Positions 46,698 through 58,068 of a DNA stretch of 64,000 nucleotides are shown here, piece by piece. How positions within the stretch are numbered: the stretch's first letter is position 1; the number at the start of each line of letters is the position of its first letter. The DNA is from Sarocladium kiliense (taxonomy: Eukaryota; Ascomycota; Sordariomycetes; Hypocreales; Sarocladiaceae), in contig JAUZTG010000041.1 of NCBI GenBank assembly GCA_030734395.1, positions 1,426,001-1,490,000 of the forward strand, read 5' to 3'. Made by a program: the position numbers and the translations under genes. A model generated the notes under the pieces. That model ran no database searches, was not told where the DNA came from, and was given only the letters and a program-made list of their open reading frames with translations.

Positions 46698-47094
46698 GAT
46701 GCAGAGATTTGATAAATCTGGTGAAGACTCCTTAAGATTGAGATATTTTTTTAAAATACAGTCCAAGATTGACCGTAGGTATTCAAGAAATCTAAAGCGA
46801 GATTTGGGCTCTTCTTAGCAAAATATTCGCGGCGTCAGTGGTGGTGAACGAAAGCCGAGCAAGAACACGATATCCCCGTCATCACATCGGAGGGCGCCGG
46901 CGACGGATTTTGACGACCGTTACACGCCACCGTTTGAAACGGCAATTGTGGTGGGGCTGCAGGCCACTTTACGCCAGACAAACGGTCGCGTTACGCGGGG
47001 CCCTTCGATTTGCTTGAGACGCGTCTCGCAGCTCGAAGCCACCGTCTTTCCACAACCTTCACGACTTCATTGCTCTTGAAGCTCAGAAGCCAGC
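46698..47094. promoter_or_regulatory. Divergent promoter region CAF16/POL31
   Basis: 397 bases between two start codons; must hold both promoters. A T/A-rich patch at 46740-46757 (minus-strand leader of CAF16) is the only notable composition. No specific element can be assigned. Confidence 0.45.
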
Positions 47095-48769
47095 ATGGTT
47101 TCCCTAGAAGAAGCTTCAGGGAGTCTTCTCCAAATCCCCTCGTAGGTTCCGAACATGCAATGCCTGCTTGAACCGTCAAGAGTCCTTATGCTGATCTTCA
47201 CATTAGCGACACACCGCACAACATCCTCGCCCGAGAACCCGACTCCTACAAACCCCTTCACAGCTTCGCTCTGGAGAAGTCGAAGTCTTACCAGCAGCAG
47301 TATGGAGACATGTACTTCTTGCGACTAACCAAGATCAAGCCCGCAGTCGAAGAGGTTGCGGCGACAGCATGGGATGGCACGGTCATTGGCGGCGAGACGG
47401 CGAAGAGGGTCGATCGTGTTTTGGACGTGAGGCAGGGCGAGCTGTGCTGGGTGGCTGGAACGGTGTACATGGAGATGCGCCTCAAGCCCAATATTCTTGA
47501 AGACGTATCGAAGGATGTGAGCTTCACTTTTGGCCTTGCTCTACTGACCTCGCAAAGACTAACCGTGACCTCCAGCGCTGGATCTCTGCACCAACCTCGA
47601 CACAGAAGTATTTCTCCGAAGATGGCTCCGATCAGCTCATGCTCGAAGACGACTCCGGCCGCATCCGACTCGTAGGCGATATGCTCAAGACAGTGCCTCT
47701 CGTTACTGGCTGCATCGTTGCAGTCATGGGCACGGAGAACGCGAACGGTGAACTCGAAGTCATCGACGTCAAGTTCCCAGATTTGGCACCACAACCAGAG
47801 CGCTGGGCTCTCTCCAAAACCAGCAACGGCACAAATGGAAAAGTAAAGGCAGAGGCAAATGGAGGGGGCAAGAAGATCGCCATTGTGTCAGGACTGTCAT
47901 TCTCCGGATCAGACGCTTCGTACGCTCTCGAGCTCGACCTATTGCTGGAATTCCTCCTCGGCGAAGCACTCAGCCCGTCGGAACAAGCCAACACATCAAA
48001 AATTACCCGCCTCATCATTGCTGGAAACTCCATCTCAAAAATCGAAGCGAAACCTGACGCGGACGAGTCAGCAGACAAAAAGACGCAGAAGAAGTATGGT
48101 TACGACGCCAGTGCATACAATGCGCTCCCCTCGGCGCTCTTCGACGGGTTCTTGGGCGAACTCCTGCCATCCATGCCTGTCACGTTACTCCCTGGCGAGA
48201 GTGACCCCGCGAACGCGAGCTACCCGCAGCAAGCTATTCACAATGCCATGTTTCCCATAGCTAGGCAGTACAGCGCTGATCCAGGCTCAGCGTCGAAACC
48301 AGGGTGGTTTGATACCGTGACCAATCCTTGGGAGGCAGAGGTGGAAGGTTGGAGAATTCTGGGCACGGGGGGCCAGAATGTCGACGATGTCTTCAAGTAT
48401 GTGGAAAGTAATGATCGCCTGGGCATGCTCGCGGCCATGTGTCGATGGAGGTGCAGTGCACCAACTGCACCAGACACACTATGTAAGCCGTCATCTTCTC
48501 ACCACGTCCCCTTCAAGACTCGCGTTAGCTGACAGTTCTGGATTTCAGGGGCATATCCGTTCCAAGAGGACGATCCATTCGTCATGACCGCGTGTCCGCA
48601 TCTCTTCTTCGTTGGCAACCAGCCTGAGTTCTCAACAAGGACAATACACGGCCCAGCAGGTCAATCGGTGCGCCTCATCACCATACCGTCCTTTGCGGAA
48701 ACAAAGGAGGTAATTCTGATTGATACAGAGACATTGGAGGTCAGGAAAGTTAAAATCGCCATCTCGTAA
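47095..48769 (+). CDS. POL31: DNA polymerase delta subunit 2 (B subunit)
   Basis: Regulatory B subunit linking the catalytic subunit to the rest of polymerase delta. Four exons: 47095-47141, 47207-47516, 47576-48482 and 48549-48769, joining to 494 aa. An N-terminal OB-like region (YFLRLTKIKPAVEE, ELCWVAGTVYMEM) is followed by the calcineurin-like phosphoesterase fold that is inactive in this family (KIAIVSGLSFSG, LLIIAGNSISK-type strand, VTLLPGESDPAN). The end reads PHLFFVGNQPEFSTR then VRLITIPSFAET, matching the family. The interrupted metal-binding residues are normal for B subunits. Introns are 55-70 bases. Secure. Confidence 0.93.
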
Positions 48770-49074
48770 GGGGCTAAGTCGGAGGTTGGAACGTACGTTA
48801 CGGGAAGTGCATGATATCTATACCCATTAGGATGATGTGGGAGAGCAACAGATGACGCAAAAACTTTGACTCTAAATTGAGGGCAGTCTTGCTATGAAAA
48901 GGCATACGTGCGAGATGCAATGCAAGTACTAGCTATCATGACGAAATGATTTCTGCAAGCCTTTGTCGCTATCTTGACCCAATAGCCCAAAGCAAATGTT
49001 GTAAGGTCCAAGAATAGGACGCCATGTCGCACTCTTCTTCAGCTCCTCTCCCGTGAAGCAAATAACTGGATCGC
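48770..49074. other. Convergent 3' spacer
   Basis: 305 bases between POL31 and the next gene's stop. No gene seen. Confidence 0.5.
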
Positions 49075-50928
49075 TCAGGTTGTGTAAGGCTCACCGTCTT
49101 CGTCTTCTTCGTCTTCAATGGACCCCAAATCGTCTTCCGCGTTCCAGTCCTCTGTGGGATCTGCGAAGATGATTGGAGCCCCTTCAGACTCCGCGACGTC
49201 CTTCGACTTGCCGTCATCCATCAATTGGCACGCGGACTTCACTTCTTCCGCAATGCTCACCAACCGTTTTCTTTCCATCTCAATCCTCTGCGCTCGTCGA
49301 TGCTGTGTCATGGGTTCGTTGGCCCATATGTCCTCCTCGCCGAACTTGTGGATGTTGTAGGCAAGGCGCTGGTAGGAGAATGGGATCTCAACTGCTGTCA
49401 CACCCTCACCACTTCGGCACATGCTGGCGGTGCAATCGTCATCAAGGACTTGGCGGGAGATTTCAATCCTAAAGGATAGGCAGTCGAGCTGTTTGACCGC
49501 GTTGATGACCGCAGAGTTCTGTTCGAAGAAATCAACGAAAGTGTAGCCATGAACTGAAGCTCTCTGGCGGCTCGGAGTGACGCGAACCGTGAGGCTTTGG
49601 ATGTTGAGTCGCGCGGGCCCAATCTCGCTGTTCTCATCGCCTTCACGTCGGAACCTGAAGAACTCGATGGCTTGAGCCATGCGATCCTGAGTTTCTTGTT
49701 GGTATCGCGATTGCTCGGCTTCGATCATGAGATGACGGAAAAGGCACGCAAACTTCTCCACATTGATGTCCGACTCATCCACGACCTTCTTTTGCCGAGC
49801 AGCACTTCGAGTCGTTCGTTGGGAGACGTTCTGTTTCTTGCGACCCAGGGCAGGAGCACAGTCTCTCTCCCAGTCCGAGCCGGAGTCATCGGCATCGTCA
49901 TCATCACTGGCACCAGGGTTTCCAGCAGTGTGAGCCGGGTGATTGACGTTCGCCAGCGTGGCCGATGTCTTCGTGGTATCTCTGATGAGATAGCGGAAGG
50001 TGTTCTGTCCGTACAGGATAGGGATAGTTTCCTGATGAATAGCCTGGCAAACATGCACCAGCTGGGTAGAAATTTCGGCTTTCTGCCGCGGGTAGATACT
50101 TTTCCAGTTGCTATGGACAGTGACAGGCGTTGGAGCCACGAGAAGCTCACGCCAAATGAGTTGTCGAATGTCCAGAGACAGCATGGAAATGAGCTTGGAA
50201 GCTTTCTGTCTCTTCCATGGATTGGGTTCATATGGTGGTTTAGACTTCTGGACTTGCTTGGGCTGTTGGACTTTGGGCGTTGCCGCTCTCTCCTGCATAG
50301 CGACTCCGCCCTCATCGTCGCTTTCATGAATCTCGGGTGTCTCGCTCTGTTCCGCCTGTCTCCTCGCTCGCTTTGCTCTCGAACCTTTCGTCTTCTTCTT
50401 GACTCGCTCATATTCAACCTCCACCATGTCTTTTCTGTCATCGTAGACATTGGGGAAGTCGACATCGGATATCACCGGCTTGAAGATCCGATCATTGATC
50501 TTCGATCGATCTGTGGGATGCGGGTAGTTGCCCAATGAGTCTCTTACGAGCCAGGGCAAACATGCATTTGACGCATACTCCTCCACATCATACGGGTCGT
50601 ATTGATAGGTACGGTCAACACATTTCACGGCTATCTCCATTTCGACCTCCGACTCCGGTGTCGGAGAAGGGGTCGAAAACCCCGTTCGGCGTCCGGAATC
50701 ATCGCGGCGATGCCCTGTGTCACGGCGTCTCTTGCGATGTTGCGCCTGGCTCGGTCGTGGCGATGGAGAGTCCGCCGGCGGTGTTGGGGGCATTTCAATG
50801 CTGGCGATGGGGATATCCAAAACCACTCTGGGGTAATCGTCGTCGTCGTCGCGGTATCTATCACGTCTGGCCCCAGATGAATGCCCTTTTTTCGCCTTTT
50901 GGCGTCGCACTTTCTGCATGGACGGCAT
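49075..50928 (-). CDS. 2EXR/F-box-like domain protein, function unknown
   Basis: Single exon, 617 aa from the ATG at 50928 (a second in-frame ATG lies three codons on). The N-terminal 230 residues are charged and low complexity with nuclear-localisation-like KKKTKGSRAKRARR. A block at about residues 240-320 (SKLISMLSLDIRQLIWRELL, then LVHVCQAIHQETIPILYGQN) matches the 2EXR/F-box-like pattern greatly expanded in filamentous ascomycetes. An acidic linker (DDDDADDSGSDWERD) and a C-terminal region of mixed alpha/beta character follow, ending in an acidic tail. It may be a substrate adaptor, but no function is established. Gene call secure; role unknown. Confidence 0.82.
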   Translation of the reverse strand: MPSMQKVRRQKAKKGHSSGARRDRYRDDDDDYPRVVLDIPIASIEMPPTPPADSPSPRPSQAQHRKRRRDTGHRRDDSGRRTGFSTPSPTPESEVEMEIAVKCVDRTYQYDPYDVEEYASNACLPWLVRDSLGNYPHPTDRSKINDRIFKPVISDVDFPNVYDDRKDMVEVEYERVKKKTKGSRAKRARRQAEQSETPEIHESDDEGGVAMQERAATPKVQQPKQVQKSKPPYEPNPWKRQKASKLISMLSLDIRQLIWRELLVAPTPVTVHSNWKSIYPRQKAEISTQLVHVCQAIHQETIPILYGQNTFRYLIRDTTKTSATLANVNHPAHTAGNPGASDDDDADDSGSDWERDCAPALGRKKQNVSQRTTRSAARQKKVVDESDINVEKFACLFRHLMIEAEQSRYQQETQDRMAQAIEFFRFRREGDENSEIGPARLNIQSLTVRVTPSRQRASVHGYTFVDFFEQNSAVINAVKQLDCLSFRIEISRQVLDDDCTASMCRSGEGVTAVEIPFSYQRLAYNIHKFGEEDIWANEPMTQHRRAQRIEMERKRLVSIAEEVKSACQLMDDGKSKDVAESEGAPIIFADPTEDWNAEDDLGSIEDEEDEDGEPYTT

Positions 50929-51255
50929 GATGCTGTATTCTGGTCAGCTTCATGTAGATGGCAGGTTGGAGGGCACAGCAAGATGACTGACCATGAGGAT
51001 AACGGCGAATTTTGCACCGGCAATGATTCAAAGCGATGGATTAGGCTCACTCTTGGGTGAAGGTACAGGCCGTGGTAGAGGGAAAGGGTAAAGCCAAGGA
51101 GGGTGTTGCAGCGCAAAGGTGTAGGGCTGGTGGGCGGCAGATCTGCCGCCTCAGCTACTTGAGATGTGGTTTGGAGAAGCCACAACTCTCAGAGATGCCT
51201 AGCTTGAGCTTCAGATACATCAGCACGAAAGAGAGAAGAAGTTGGAGATTTGAAA

Positions 51256-51278
51256 GTGTGCGTGTGTGTGTGTGTGTG
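51256..51278 (+). repeat. (GT)n microsatellite
   Basis: About eleven GT units with one GC interruption, intergenic. Confidence 0.8.
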
Positions 51279-51886
51279 GAATTGGAAGAAGTGGTAGCGA
51301 TCCTTTGTGTAGAAGGCAGGCATCATTCGAGTAAGATAGTGTAAAGAAGCAGCCGCTCGGGTCGGCTGGCCGCCCGTCAAACGAATATATCAGACGAAAC
51401 ACCTCCTCTTTGCGAATTCTCCGAGGGGGATGCCTTTCCTTGCGCTCTAGTAAATGTCGGCTCGTTCTCTGATAGTCTGTTGCGGTGGGCTTCGAAGCAC
51501 AGGTGTTCACTCTTGGTCCTGATACCACTTCCGCTCTCCCGCTGACACCGCCTCCAACGACGATGTGACGTTGTTTCAAGAACTTAGAAACCCCTTTCAC
51601 ATCGCGTACACCCCGTCAGTCCGAGGCAGCTGTTTGAAGCCAAATCGCAGGATTCAAGGGTTAGGGTCTTCCGACTGGATCTCGGTAGCGCGGGCGCTAC
51701 CGGAGATAGACGGAGGAAATGGGGAACAGAGCTGCGCCCTGTCGCTCGTCAGCCAATCGATCAAAAGCTTCTAGAATAGACTTTGACAAGGCCATGGCGC
51801 GCCCTTGGATCTGACCGAGTGGGGGCTCCAAGACTCACTTTTGACAATCGCTAAACCAACGTGCCATCCAAGTCATTGAGCAAGGA

Positions 51887-51894
51887 TATATAAG
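51887..51894 (+). promoter_or_regulatory. TATA box of the L-serine dehydratase gene
   Basis: TATATAAG about 85 bases upstream of the ATG at 51979. The position fits a strong, possibly inducible core promoter with a short leader. No other gene here has so clear a TATA box. Confidence 0.6.
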
Positions 51895-51978
51895 AACTCT
51901 CCGAAGAGCAAGCAGTCCGTTCGAAGGAAAATCTGTCGCATACCACAAATACAGCAGTCAACTTCTCAAGCACTCATC

Positions 51979-53093
51979 ATGGGATCTCTTCCATCTGATG
52001 CCAAGATCCCTTGGATCCAAACGCCATGCGTCCTTAGTCCAGAGCTCTCGCAAGTCGCAGGATGGTCAGTCTTCTCTCGTACCGGGTTTCCCATTTCGTC
52101 TCGGCTCACACCTTCTTTTCATCCAGCAACATATACCTCAAGCTTGAGAACCTTCAGCCCAGCGGCTCCTTCAAGTCCCGTGGTATCGGCAACTTCATGA
52201 CCCGCGCTGCCGCCGCATCTCCAGACAACCTCAAGATACACTTCTATTGTCCTTCCGGCGGAAACGCTGGCCTCGCATGCGCAACCACAGCACAGTCTCT
52301 TGGTCTTCCTGCCACCATTGTCCTGCCAACGATTGCCTCACCCCTCATGCGAGGCAAATTGGCAGCTCTCGGCGCAGAAGTCCACTCTGTAGGTTCCAAC
52401 TGGGCGGAATGCAACGCCTACCTCCACGATGAGCTCCTGTCAAAAGACCCAGGTGGCATATATGTCCCACCATTCGACCACGAGGATGTCTGGGCTGGTG
52501 CAGCAACCCTGGTTGACGAAGCGAGGACACAGGTTGAGGGCGATATCGATGCCATTGTGTGCAGCGTCGGCGGCGGTGGTCTCCTCAACGGCATCATGAA
52601 AGGCGTACTCGACCATGCCTGGACCAACGGCCAGAAGCCACGCGTCCTCGCTCTCGAGACTATCGGCGCCGACAGTCTAAACGCCAGTGTCCTCGCCAAT
52701 GATCACGTCACCCTGCCCGCCATGTCCTCAATCGCCACGTCTCTCGGCGCCATCCGCGTCTCAGCCCAAACATGGCACCACGCACGAGACCATCCAGAGG
52801 TGCTGAAGAGTCTGGTAGTCAGTGATGCTGACGCTGCCATCAGCTGCGTGCGCTTCGCAGACGACGCACGTATCCTCGTCGAGCCGGCATGCGGAGCTAC
52901 TCTTGCGACTGTATACCGGACAGGGATGCTAAGAAAGGAGCTGGGAGGGGATAACGGAGTGTCTGATGAAGAGTGGAAGCGGAAGAATGTCGTTCTAGTG
53001 GTTTGTGGAGGCTCGGGTGTTACCTTGAAGATGTTGGAGAAGTGGCGAGAGACGTTTAAGGCGGAGAGTAGCATAGAGCTCGGGCAATGGTGA
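51979..53093 (+). CDS. CHA1: L-serine dehydratase (PLP-dependent)
   Basis: Deaminates L-serine (and usually L-threonine) to pyruvate (or 2-oxobutanoate) and ammonia. Exons 51979-52064 and 52127-53093 join across a 62-base phase-2 intron into 350 aa. The PLP-binding Lys is Lys45 in PSGSFKSRG; the substrate loop is PSGGNAGLACA; the phosphate-binding loop is SVGGGGLLNG; a VVCGGSGV strand lies near the end. No ACT regulatory domain follows, so it fits the catabolic CHA1 type and not the biosynthetic threonine deaminase. CHA1 is the symbol of the yeast counterpart. A TATA box upstream suggests induction. Family secure; substrate preference inferred. Confidence 0.92.
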
Positions 53094-53253
53094 AGACCCG
53101 AGAGGCGGTGCGTTGAGCGGGAATCAGGACGAGAAGTCCTAGGCCTCAGTCTGTAGTTGAAAGGATGAGCAAATGAAAGAAGCTGCCAAAAAACCCTGAA
53201 ACGCCTCGCTTTCCTTGTCTACCTGTACCTCATTGTTGGATCAGATGGTGGAT

Positions 53254-53715
53254 TCATTTCCCCTTGCCCTTGGCCTTGGCCTTCCCTTTCAAGGCCTCCC
53301 TTTCCACTCGCAACTCATCGACAAATTCTTCCATGATGCTGTGAAGATCCGGGTTCTTCCTTGCCAGGAGTAGAACGTCGTCAGTAGTGACTGTGGTTCT
53401 TGACGCGTGGTTGCAAAAGCTTTCCAAATCTGTTGCCACGTTCTCTGCAACGGAAGTCAGTATCAGGTGCATATGACTCGATCCCTGTGTCATAGTTACG
53501 GACCTATTTGCATCCAGACCATCTCTGTGAGGGCCCCGATGAACTGTGGTGTTGCGTTGCGGTTCCGGCGAAGGGCCTCCTCGTCAACGATCTGCCCAAC
53601 GGCATACCACAGAGCGGACTTGAGACGCTAATAAACGCAGGATTTAGTTCTCGCTCATTATTCTTGCGACGTTCGCCCTCACCTCGCGATCTTCTGCACC
53701 TGTTGTGTCTGCCAT
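53254..53715 (-). CDS. MHF1: CENP-S / MHF1 histone-fold protein
   Basis: Small histone-fold protein that pairs with CENP-X/MHF2 at kinetochores and with FANCM-type helicases at stalled forks. Three exons: 53683-53715, 53504-53627 and 53254-53444, joining to 115 aa. The spliced protein reads ALWYAVGQIVDEEALRRN, then TPQFIGALTEMVW, then ENVATDLESFCNHASRTTVT and DVLLLARKNPDLHSIM, which are the three helices of the CENP-S histone fold. A Lys/Gly tail (KGKAKAKGKGK) may bind DNA. The gene converges on serine dehydratase with only 160 bases between stops. Identity is secure despite the small size because all three helices match. Confidence 0.93.
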
Positions 53716-54208
53716 GATGTCTGAGATACCGTGGAGTAAGATGTTGCAGCGTCGAAGCTTGTGTGGGGTGGTGGCGTCCCGCGTTTAGACGCGTCGCGGG
53801 GTTGTGCCTGGAGAGGGCAGCCAGCATCTGCTGGCACTTGTGCCGTGCTGCATTTCCCTAGAGCACATGCATGATCTTGCTGTATAGCATACACAATCTG
53901 GGTTGGTCATCGGATGTTCTTCCACCCCTTCATCCACCTTGAACATCATGTATTGATCCAATGTATGTGGACTGTACGTTGTCGGGTGGGTTTTCGTGGG
54001 ATGGTGGATGCATGGACGGACAACTACAAGTTAGACCATCAGGATTGTCTGTAACCTGGCTTAACCTGCCGCAATACATTCATCAGTCTCGGATCCGAGC
54101 GTATGTAAGACTGATGAAAGATGCATAAGAGACTGGTCAATATAACATTGACGGGCCTTCCTTGATGGACGTAGAAGATCAATCTCGACTATGATGCAAA
54201 ATCCTCAT
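53716..54208. other. Intergenic spacer upstream of CENP-S
   Basis: 493 bases containing the CENP-S promoter and the 3' flank of the dolichyl-diphosphatase gene. No gene seen. Confidence 0.5.
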
Positions 54209-55032
54209 CTACGAAGACTTTGTCTTCCGCTCTTGCCCCTTTATCAGGCCATCCTTCTCCGTCTCCCACTTCTCCCAACCGGCTTGACACATGTCCTCCA
54301 CGACAATCAGGTCCCTCGTTCTGAGCGCCCTTGCGAGCCTTGTTTCCAGTCCCCAGTGCAACCAGCCCGACCTCCGCAACTCCCCCGTGAACACAAACCA
54401 TGCCACAGCTGATGCAATGCCCGCGCCCGTCCCTACCAACACCTGTCGAGTGGTGTGGTACCCAAGGTACACTCTGCTCCACGCTACCGCGGCGGCCACC
54501 ACGACTCCCAGAACGCTTACGCCAGCGCGTTCAAGGAACGACCATGGTCTATCGCTTCCAATTCCACCTTTCTTCTTTCCGTTGGCTCCTATCGCGCCAT
54601 TCTTTCCTCCGGCAGCTGATGAAGAATCTCGTGGGCGATGCCTGACCAACAGGAACAATGCCAGCGAGACGCTCCAGAACGCAACGAACTGCGCATGGGA
54701 ACTTGGCATTCCATATCCCTTGCCATGAATCCTCCTCGGTCGCTCTTCCTTGATTAAACGCTTGAGGGCGAAATTAAGGGCTTCGCAGGCTAGCTGGCCG
54801 GCGAAGAGGAGGGCGACTTCGACCTCGCGGGTGGAGAATATGAGGGTTGCGTAAACGATACCGAGAGCTTGCGGGAGGAGGGCGAGGTATGCGCAGAAGA
54901 GGGAGAGGGAGTCGTCGGGGTCCTATGAGGGGAACAGGTCAGTGTTGTGACACAGAGGCAGGGTTCGTTGGAAAGGCGTACATAGTAGACATGCGTGAGC
55001 GAAAGAGAGGCTAGGGGAGCATCGTCGGCCAT
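54209..55032 (-). CDS. CAX4: Dolichyl-diphosphatase (CAX4/CWH8)
   Basis: ER-membrane phosphatase that recycles dolichyl diphosphate left by oligosaccharyltransferase on the lumenal face. Exon 1 (54982-55032, 17 codons) and exon 2 (54209-54922) join across a 59-base phase-0 intron to 254 aa. The PAP2 signature is complete: KRLIKEERP, then YGMPSSHAQ, then SRVYLGYHTTRQV. About four transmembrane segments are visible (for example LALLPQALGIVYATLIF and FVAFWSVSLALFLLV). Compared with yeast, there is a Gly/Lys-rich insert between the second and third motifs. It works in the N-glycosylation pathway. Secure. Confidence 0.93.
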
Positions 55033-56055
55033 CGTTGAGTTTCCTCCCGACAATCAAGTCCCTGTGTCGCGACGTCGGAGACCAGAAGGCGTTTCAACGC
55101 AGCTGTTCGAGGAGGAGTCGATGGGTGGGCACGTTAACGAATGTCGCGACGGGCCCACGCCAGTCTGAAGGGACAGGACCTGTGCCAAAGGTCTGCAAAT
55201 TGCAACTCGGTAGAGGCCTCAAAATAGGCACAGTCGTCAGAGAGACTAGGTGGTTCGAATGCGGCGTCGAGAAGCAAGGGAACGTGAGCGGAGGTGGCGA
55301 CGACGAAGCTAGGTGTCGGTGGAGGAACTCAAGCACGTGCAAGGTGATCGTTGGTAGTGTGGGGATCCACGGGGAAGCCAACCGTTGGAAGACCAATCGA
55401 GCATGATGAAGGGATGTAAGTCGATTGAGAGATAAGTGAAACGCGACGCGAAAACACGAAACGACTTCGCCCGAGCTTTTCTTGTAAAAATCAAAGTTAC
55501 TGCAATGCGTAGGCAGTTCTGCCTGACTCAAGGGAGCTGTTATCTAACGGACTGACGACCATGAAACTGCTCCAGGGTAGGGACTTCGGCGGGGGTTAGG
55601 GTTGATCCAACGCCTTAGTCGTGATGCCGAACGAGTCATCGTTGCGCCAGGAACCCGCTGTTTTTCTGTCCTCCGCCCCGGAACCTGACTTCATTTTCGC
55701 CTTTCGCCTCTCTCACCATCTTGATACTGTCATCTCATCTCTTTTCTTTTGCTTCTATCCCATATTTCTTCCAGCGGCAGTTATTGCTTTTCATCTTCAT
55801 CATATCTCGGACCAACGGTATAAACGACCTACGCTTTCTTCCTATCATCTCAGCGTATCGCGTACGGCACATCGACGGCCTCCATCAAGCGTGCACGTTG
55901 CAAGTCTGGGCGCCACCTCTGCCCAATCCACAGCACACTTCCTCACAACTCTGCCATGCTTCATGATTTTTGATCATTCTCACCGTCGATTTCAAAATCC
56001 GGCGTCCTCAACATATCTTGCAGGATCATGATATCAAGTCCACAACCGCGCTTTC
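55033..56055. other. Intergenic region with C/T-rich leader of the RBR gene
   Basis: Divergent promoters of the dolichyl-diphosphatase and RBR genes. From about 55670 the plus strand is T/C-rich with several ATGs, typical of a 5' leader. No gene is supported. Confidence 0.5.
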
Positions 56056-58068
56056 ATGGATCCCCTAGTCGATGACCTCCGCTCCACGGAGTTGGAGTCT
56101 CTCGAGGCCATCTATCCCGAGATCCGCCGCCCGCTACTTGATGACCCATTCACATTTGATATTGAGCTCCCTGTCACACCAGCAGAACCTGTTACTGTGA
56201 CTTTCCCTCCACCGTCCAGCGCCCCTGCCACCCATCCAGGTGGCCACCAAGGGGCTGTTTTGGAGGAAGACTCGCTGCAGCTGTCTCACCTCCCTCCACT
56301 GATTCTCCGGATCACCTTACCAGAGGGCTACCCACAAGTCAATCCGCCCAAGGTTATTGTCTCTACGAATCCCAGGTGGCTGTCAATAGAGACTCTGCAG
56401 CAGCTCCAGGACGAGGCACCTCGTCTATGGGAAGAAGTCGGCAGAGACATGGTCGCTTACACATATATCGACCACGTTCATCGCGCAACTGATGATGTCT
56501 TCGGTGCTACCACCAAGGAAGGGACTCTCATCATAGATGCCCAGCACAAGTTGGCTCTCCTCGACTATGACATCAAGGCTAAGAAGGAAGCATTCGAGAA
56601 GGAGACTTTCGATTGTGGTGTCTGTCTAGGTCTGTCATGTTCGAAGTAGGAAAAATGAACACTATTACTAACCTTCGCGATAGATCCACAGAAGGGCTCG
56701 AAATGTCACAAAATGCTGGATTGTGGCCACATCTTCTGTCTCAAATGCCTTCAAGACTTTTATAATGACGCCATCCAAGAAGGCAGCCTATCGAGCGTCC
56801 GGTGCCTTACCCCAAACTGCGCCAAAGACCGCTCTGGAACGGCACAAGCAAGCAAGTCGGGGTCAAGACCCAAAAAGCCCAAAACCAACATTAGTCCCAG
56901 TGAGCTGTTACAGATCGGTCTCACTGAAGACACGGTCAAGCGCTACGTGGCACTCATGTACAAGACAGAGCTCGAGACAGACAAGAATACCATATACTGT
57001 CCGCGCCCGTCGTGCAACGGTGCAGCACGCTCGGAGAGACATAGGAAACCCGAAGGGTTGGAGCTCAATGATGTGTCTGATGCCGAATCGGATGATACTT
57101 GCGAAGCAGATGGAGAGACCGAAGCGTCTGAACAGCAGCCGAGAAGAGATCAAAAACCCTACGACCCATCGGAATTGCTTGCCATCTGTGATGATTGCGG
57201 ATTTGCCTTCTGCCGTCGCTGCTATCACTCGTGGCACGGCGAGTTCATATACTGCAGGCCAAAGGTCGACAACGGAGATATCACGGCCGAAGAGAAGGCC
57301 TCCCTTGAGTATCTCAAGCTGCATACGAGCCCTTGTCCGACATGTAGCGCGCCAGCACAGAAGACCCATGGGTGCAATCACATGATTTGCTCTCGATGCG
57401 ACACTCACTTCTGCTACCTGTGTTCCGCGTGGCTTGACCCTACAAACCCTTATCGTCACTACAATTTACAGCCGAATGGGAAGGTCACAGCATGTTATAT
57501 GCGGCTTTGGGAACTGGAGGATGGGGATGGAGATGAGGTCGACCTAGGCTTCGCCGGAGGGATCATCCAACGTCTAGACCAGGCACACCCAGAGCCCCCA
57601 GCTCCTGTTGAGGCCAGAAACGAACCGATCCATGGTATCCAAAGGCGTGACGAAGCTGCTGGTCCTGAGATTGCTCTGCAGCCTGCTGGCCCTCCGCCGC
57701 CAGCTGTGGCGCGTGAGGCACCTCTTGTCCTGCGGATTATGGAGCGACCGCGTCCAGTTCCTCCTCCCATTCAGGAGGTCCAGCCTGCTGGACCCCGGGG
57801 AAGAGGCCAACGTGGACGTGGAAGAGCTGGGAGGGGCCCAGCAAATCGACGCGGCGGTGGTGGCCAGCGCGGACGAGGGCGAGAGGCAGCAGCACCCCGC
57901 CCTGCAGCAGCACCGCAGGATTGGGCCGGAGTGCCGATTGCTTTCAACGAAGCCCTTGACGCAGAACAGGAAGCGTGGGTCCGCCGTTTCGTTGAGATGG
58001 CCTTGATTGACGCCGAGGACGAAATCGATGGTGACTCGGACGACGACATCAACTTCATGATCCGATGA
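56056..58068 (+). CDS. RBR-type E3 ubiquitin ligase, RNF14/ITT1 family
   Basis: Transfers ubiquitin through a catalytic Cys thioester. Exons 56056-56629 and 56684-58068, joined across a 54-base phase-1 intron, give 652 aa. Domain order: RWD (residues 1 to about 165, with LRITLPEGYPQVNPPKV), RING1 beginning CGVCLD (Cys187/Cys190) and HIFCLKCLQDFY, an in-between-RING with CDDCGFAFCRRCYHSWHG, then Rcat CPTCSAPAQKTHGCNHMIC with the presumptive catalytic Cys422. RWD plus RBR is the RNF14 and yeast Itt1 architecture, acting on stalled or terminating ribosomes. The C-terminus has an RGG-rich stretch (GPRGRGQRGRGRAGRG) and an acidic end. Family secure; substrate inferred. Confidence 0.92.

Larger units (their letters stand above)
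50929..51978. promoter_or_regulatory. Divergent promoter region; TATA box for serine dehydratase
   Basis: About 1 kb between two divergent starts. A (GT)n tract lies at 51256-51278 and a TATATAAG box at 51887-51894. No gene is supported. Confidence 0.5.
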
